From Cellulomonas sp. (lineage in GTDB: Bacteria > Actinomycetota > Actinomycetes > Actinomycetales > Cellulomonadaceae), in the NCBI GenBank assembly GCA_031178805.1, contig JAPSIJ010000105.1, positions 1 through 7,247 of the forward strand: a stretch of DNA of 7,247 nucleotides, given 5' to 3'. The notes under the pieces are model-generated. The model saw nothing but the letters and a program-made list of their open reading frames with translations, was not told the DNA's origin and ran no database searches. How positions within the stretch are numbered: the stretch's first letter is position 1; every line of letters starts with the position of its first letter. Shown one piece after another: positions 5,659 to 7,247 of this stretch. The translations under genes and the position numbers were made by a program.

Positions 5659-6514
5659 GGCGCCCGCCGCGCCCCCCGTCCCCGCGCCGGCCCCGGTCGC
5701 CTGGCTGCGCCTGCTGCGCTCCGAGCTGCGGCTCGTCCTCGGCCGGCGCCGCAACCAGGTGCTCCTCGCCGGGCTCGCGCTGGTGCCGGTGCTGCTCGGC
5801 ACCGTCCTGGCGCTCACCCGGGACAGCGCCCTGTCCGGGCAGGGCCCGTCGTTCGTCGGCCAGGTCACCGGGAACGGGCTGTTCCTGGTGGTCGCCGCGC
5901 TGTTCCTCTGCCTGCCGTTCCTGCTGCCGCTGTGCATCGGCATCGCCTCGGGCGACGCCGTGGCCGGCGAGGCGGGGGCGGGCACGCTGCGGTACCTGCT
6001 GGTGGTGCCGGTCCCCCGCACCCGGCTGCTCACCGTCAAGGCCGTGGCCGCGCTGGTGTTCGCCGCGTGCGCGGTGCTCGCCGTGGCGGTCACGGGCCTG
6101 GTGGTCGGCGCGCTGTACTTCGGCCTGCACGACGTGACGCTGCTGTCCGGCAGCACCGTGCCGGTCGGCGAGGGCGTGCTCCGGGTCGCGGGGATCGTCG
6201 CCTACGTCGCGCTGTCGCTGACCGGCCTCGTCGCCGTGGGGCTGTTCTTCTCCACGCTCACCGAGGTGCCGGTGGGGGCCATGGCGGCGACCGTGGTCGT
6301 CGCGATCGTGTCCACCGTGCTCGACTCGCTGCCGCAGGTGTCGGCGATCCACCCCGGCCTGCTGACGCACCACTGGTTCGACTTCGCGGAGTTCCTGCGG
6401 GTGCAGGTGGACTACGGCGTGCTGGGGCAGGGGCTCGCGGTGCAGGCCGCCTGGGTCGCGCTCTTCGGCTCGCTGGCGTGGGCGCGGTTCACCACCGCCG
6501 ACATCACGTCCTGA
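5645..6514 (+). CDS. ABC-2 family transporter permease
   Basis: A 289-residue integral membrane subunit, expected to pair with the ATPase just upstream. After a Pro/Ala-rich cytoplasmic start (1-18) and the amphipathic WLRLLRSELRLVLGRRRNQ, about six membrane segments are visible: roughly residues 38-57, 79-101, 131-159, 178-202, 209-226 and 262-280. The loop after the second segment carries EAGAGTLRYLLVVPVPRTRLLTVK (109-132), the typical ABC-2 coupling motif (E..xGT-r-LL..Pv.R..l...K). The ATG at 5645 lies inside the 3' end of the ATPase gene and has the Shine-Dalgarno sequence GGAGAGGG at 5632-5639, a good start. Nothing looks truncated. It is probably the last gene of the LolA-ABC operon, because a hairpin follows closely. 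The substrate is unknown. Confidence 0.93.
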   Translation: MSLAEAPAAPPVPAPAPVAWLRLLRSELRLVLGRRRNQVLLAGLALVPVLLGTVLALTRDSALSGQGPSFVGQVTGNGLFLVVAALFLCLPFLLPLCIGIASGDAVAGEAGAGTLRYLLVVPVPRTRLLTVKAVAALVFAACAVLAVAVTGLVVGALYFGLHDVTLLSGSTVPVGEGVLRVAGIVAYVALSLTGLVAVGLFFSTLTEVPVGAMAATVVVAIVSTVLDSLPQVSAIHPGLLTHHWFDFAEFLRVQVDYGVLGQGLAVQAAWVALFGSLAWARFTTADITS

Positions 6515-6528
6515 CGCGCCACCACCGC

Positions 6529-6552
6529 ACCCCTCCGGCCGACCGGAGGGGT
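6529..6552 (+). terminator. Hairpin, likely terminator of the LolA-ABC operon
   Basis: A perfect 9-bp GC-rich stem, CCCCTCCGG (6530-6538) with CCGGAGGGG (6543-6551), has a 4-base loop; A6529-T6552 adds a tenth pair. It begins 15 bases after the permease stop. The following CTTGTGG has only a short T content, so termination would depend mainly on stem strength, as is common in high-GC actinobacteria. An outer foldback flanks it: TGACGCGC (6512-6519) with GCGCGTCA (6561-6568), and ACCAC (6521-6525) with GTGGT (6556-6560). Confidence 0.7.
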
Positions 6553-6553
6553 C

Positions 6554-6582
6554 TTGTGGTGCGCGTCACACCGGACTAACGT
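6554..6582 (+). promoter_or_regulatory. Promoter of the ArsR-SRPBCC pair, apparently leaderless
   Basis: TTGTGG (6554-6559) and TAACGT (6577-6582) are separated by 17 bp and match the sigma-70 -35 (TTG core) and -10 (TANNNT) patterns. The -10 ends eight bases before the ATG at 6591, which puts the expected transcription start at or beside the start codon. No Shine-Dalgarno sequence is visible before this ATG, which agrees with a leaderless mRNA. The -35 lies in the right arm of the outer foldback around the terminator. Confidence 0.6.
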
Positions 6583-6600
6583 GCAACCACATGGTTGTAC
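6581..6600. promoter_or_regulatory. Palindromic operator candidate for the ArsR-type repressor
   Basis: GTGCAACCACATGGTTGTAC is a near-perfect inverted repeat: CAACCA (6584-6589) and TGGTTG (6592-6597) around a 2-bp centre, with outer GT/AC pairs and one mismatch per arm. It overlaps the -10 end, the predicted transcription start and the ATG at 6591, so a bound repressor would block initiation. ArsR-type repressors commonly bind such imperfect palindromes at their own promoters (family knowledge); binding here is inferred. Confidence 0.6.
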
Positions 6601-6941
6601 GTGAGCTCGACCCCGCCGGGACGGACCGCGTGTTCGCCGCGCTGGCCGACGCGACCCGCCGCGACATCGTCGCCCGGGTGCTGCGCCGGGAGGCGTCGGT
6701 CACCGCGCTCGCCGACGCGTACGCGATGAGCTTCGCCGCGGTGCAGAAGCACGTGGCGGTGCTGGAGCGCGCGCACCTCGTGGTCAAGCAGCGGCGTGGT
6801 CGCGAGCAGATCGTGCACGCCGACGTCGCGACCATCCGGGCAGCCGCACGGCTGCTCGACCAGTACGAGGAGCTCTGGCGCGGTCGCGTGGACCGCATCG
6901 AGGACCTCCTCGCCGCCGAGCAGGAAGGGAACGCCTCATGA
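6591..6941 (+). CDS. ArsR-family winged-helix transcriptional regulator
   Basis: A 116-residue single-domain repressor-like protein. It opens with VFAALADATRRDIVARVL (residues 14-31), the typical first helix of ArsR proteins. The helix-turn-helix is about residues 36-64 (SVTALADAYAMSFAAVQKHVAVLERAHLV), with recognition helix AAVQKHVAVLERA. The wing is about 65-77 (VKQRRGREQIVHA), and a long C-terminal helix (80-112) probably serves dimerisation. There are no cysteines and no ELCVCDL metal site, so it is not an arsenic or metal sensor of the classic type. It belongs instead to the group found next to SRPBCC/AHSA1 genes, and its stop overlaps that gene here as ATGA (6938-6941). It likely represses its own operon through the palindrome over its start codon; the inducer is unknown. 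Confidence 0.93.
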   Translation: MVVRELDPAGTDRVFAALADATRRDIVARVLRREASVTALADAYAMSFAAVQKHVAVLERAHLVVKQRRGREQIVHADVATIRAAARLLDQYEELWRGRVDRIEDLLAAEQEGNAS

Positions 6942-7247
6942 CCGTCGTCGACACGACCCAGGACACCGACGCCCTGACGCTGACCGTCGTGGCCGAGTTC
7001 GCCGCCCCCGCCGACCGCGTCTGGCAGGTGTGGGCCGACCCGCGCCAGCTCGAGCGGTGGTGGGGGCCGCCGACCTGGCCGGCCACCTTCACCGCCCACG
7101 ACCTCACCCCCGGCGGCCGGGCGGCCTACTACATGACCGGTCCCGACGGGGAGCGGGCGCACGGCTGGTGGCGGTTCCGCGCCGTCGAGCCGCCGCGCGC
7201 GCTCGAGTTCGAGGACGGGTTCGCCGGCGCGGACGGCACGCCCGACG
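6938..7247 (+). CDS. SRPBCC/AHSA1-domain protein (partial, N-terminal 103 residues)
   Basis: The gene runs off the right edge after 103 full codons with no stop. The ATG overlaps the ArsR stop and has AGGAAGGGA (6922-6930) seven bases upstream, so the start is firm. After a short polar head (1-12), LTLTVVAEFAAPADRVWQVWADPRQLERWWGPP (13-45) is a clear AHSA1/SRPBCC start: the first beta strand, the helix with VWQVWADP and the WWGPP motif. It continues with TAHDLTPGGRAAYYMTGPDG and HGWWRFRAVEPPRALEFED. The fold forms a hydrophobic ligand-binding cavity, but biochemical roles of the ArsR-linked members are mostly unknown. A normal member is about 140-170 residues, so roughly a third is missing because of the window edge. 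Confidence 0.9.
   Translation, partial: MTVVDTTQDTDALTLTVVAEFAAPADRVWQVWADPRQLERWWGPPTWPATFTAHDLTPGGRAAYYMTGPDGERAHGWWRFRAVEPPRALEFEDGFAGADGTPD

Noticed and set aside
4516..6156. Long minus-strand open frame (546 codons) opposite the ABC genes
   Set aside because: It is antisense to clearly recognisable ATPase and permease genes; the translation is low-complexity Arg/Ser/Gly/Ala with no domain. Long spurious frames are expected at this GC content.
1..7247. Search for CRISPR arrays, tRNA genes, insertion-sequence ends and phage or toxin-antitoxin genes
   Set aside because: No spaced identical repeats, cloverleaf, transposase motif or terminal inverted repeat pair was found; coding density is near complete and the longest gene-free stretches are 85 bp (3310-3394) and 76 bp (6515-6590).

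Overview
The window is very GC-rich (roughly 75-80% by eye), gene-dense, and dominated by codons ending in G or C. The gene families are all typical of actinobacteria: an ECF sigma factor, a secreted I36-type inhibitor, an OmpR/HisKA two-component pair, a LolA/RseB-like exported protein, a BcrA-type ABC exporter, and an ArsR-SRPBCC pair. A Cellulomonas-like actinobacterium (Micrococcales) is my best guess, but nothing in the sequence proves the genus. I saw no tRNA, rRNA, CRISPR array, insertion sequence or prophage gene.

Layout. From about 3310 down to the left edge, all genes are on the minus strand. In transcription order they are: response regulator (3309-2656), histidine kinase (2659-1301), secreted peptidase-inhibitor I36-like protein (1244-819), ECF sigma factor (799-233), and the start of a small acidic protein that runs off the left edge (236-1). 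All spacings are tight: 4-bp overlaps at regulator/kinase and sigma/last gene, 19 bp between inhibitor and sigma, and 56 bp between kinase and inhibitor with no clear terminator. A single five-gene transcription unit is therefore possible, although a promoter before the inhibitor cannot be excluded.

From 3395 to 6514 a plus-strand operon encodes a LolA/RseB-like exported protein, an ABC ATPase and an ABC-2 permease, with ATGA and 14-bp overlaps. The 85 bp between the two divergent units hold an 11-bp-period CTCAG direct repeat, the expected shape of an OmpR-family operator. The simplest model is that the regulator controls itself and the LolA-ABC operon: an envelope signal sensed by the kinase's external domain drives a lipid, lipoprotein or drug export module.

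After a hairpin terminator candidate (6529-6552), a separate plus-strand pair begins: an ArsR-type repressor (6591-6941) overlapping an SRPBCC/AHSA1 protein (6938 to the right edge). The promoter ahead of it looks leaderless, and a palindrome over the start codon is a good autoregulatory operator candidate.

The most interesting points are the regulatory DNA (the 3353-3374 direct repeat and the 6581-6600 palindrome), the coupling of a secreted inhibitor gene to an ECF sigma gene possibly downstream of a two-component system, and a short-loop G-quadruplex motif just inside the inhibitor gene. None of the gene families is new. What may be undescribed is how they are wired together.
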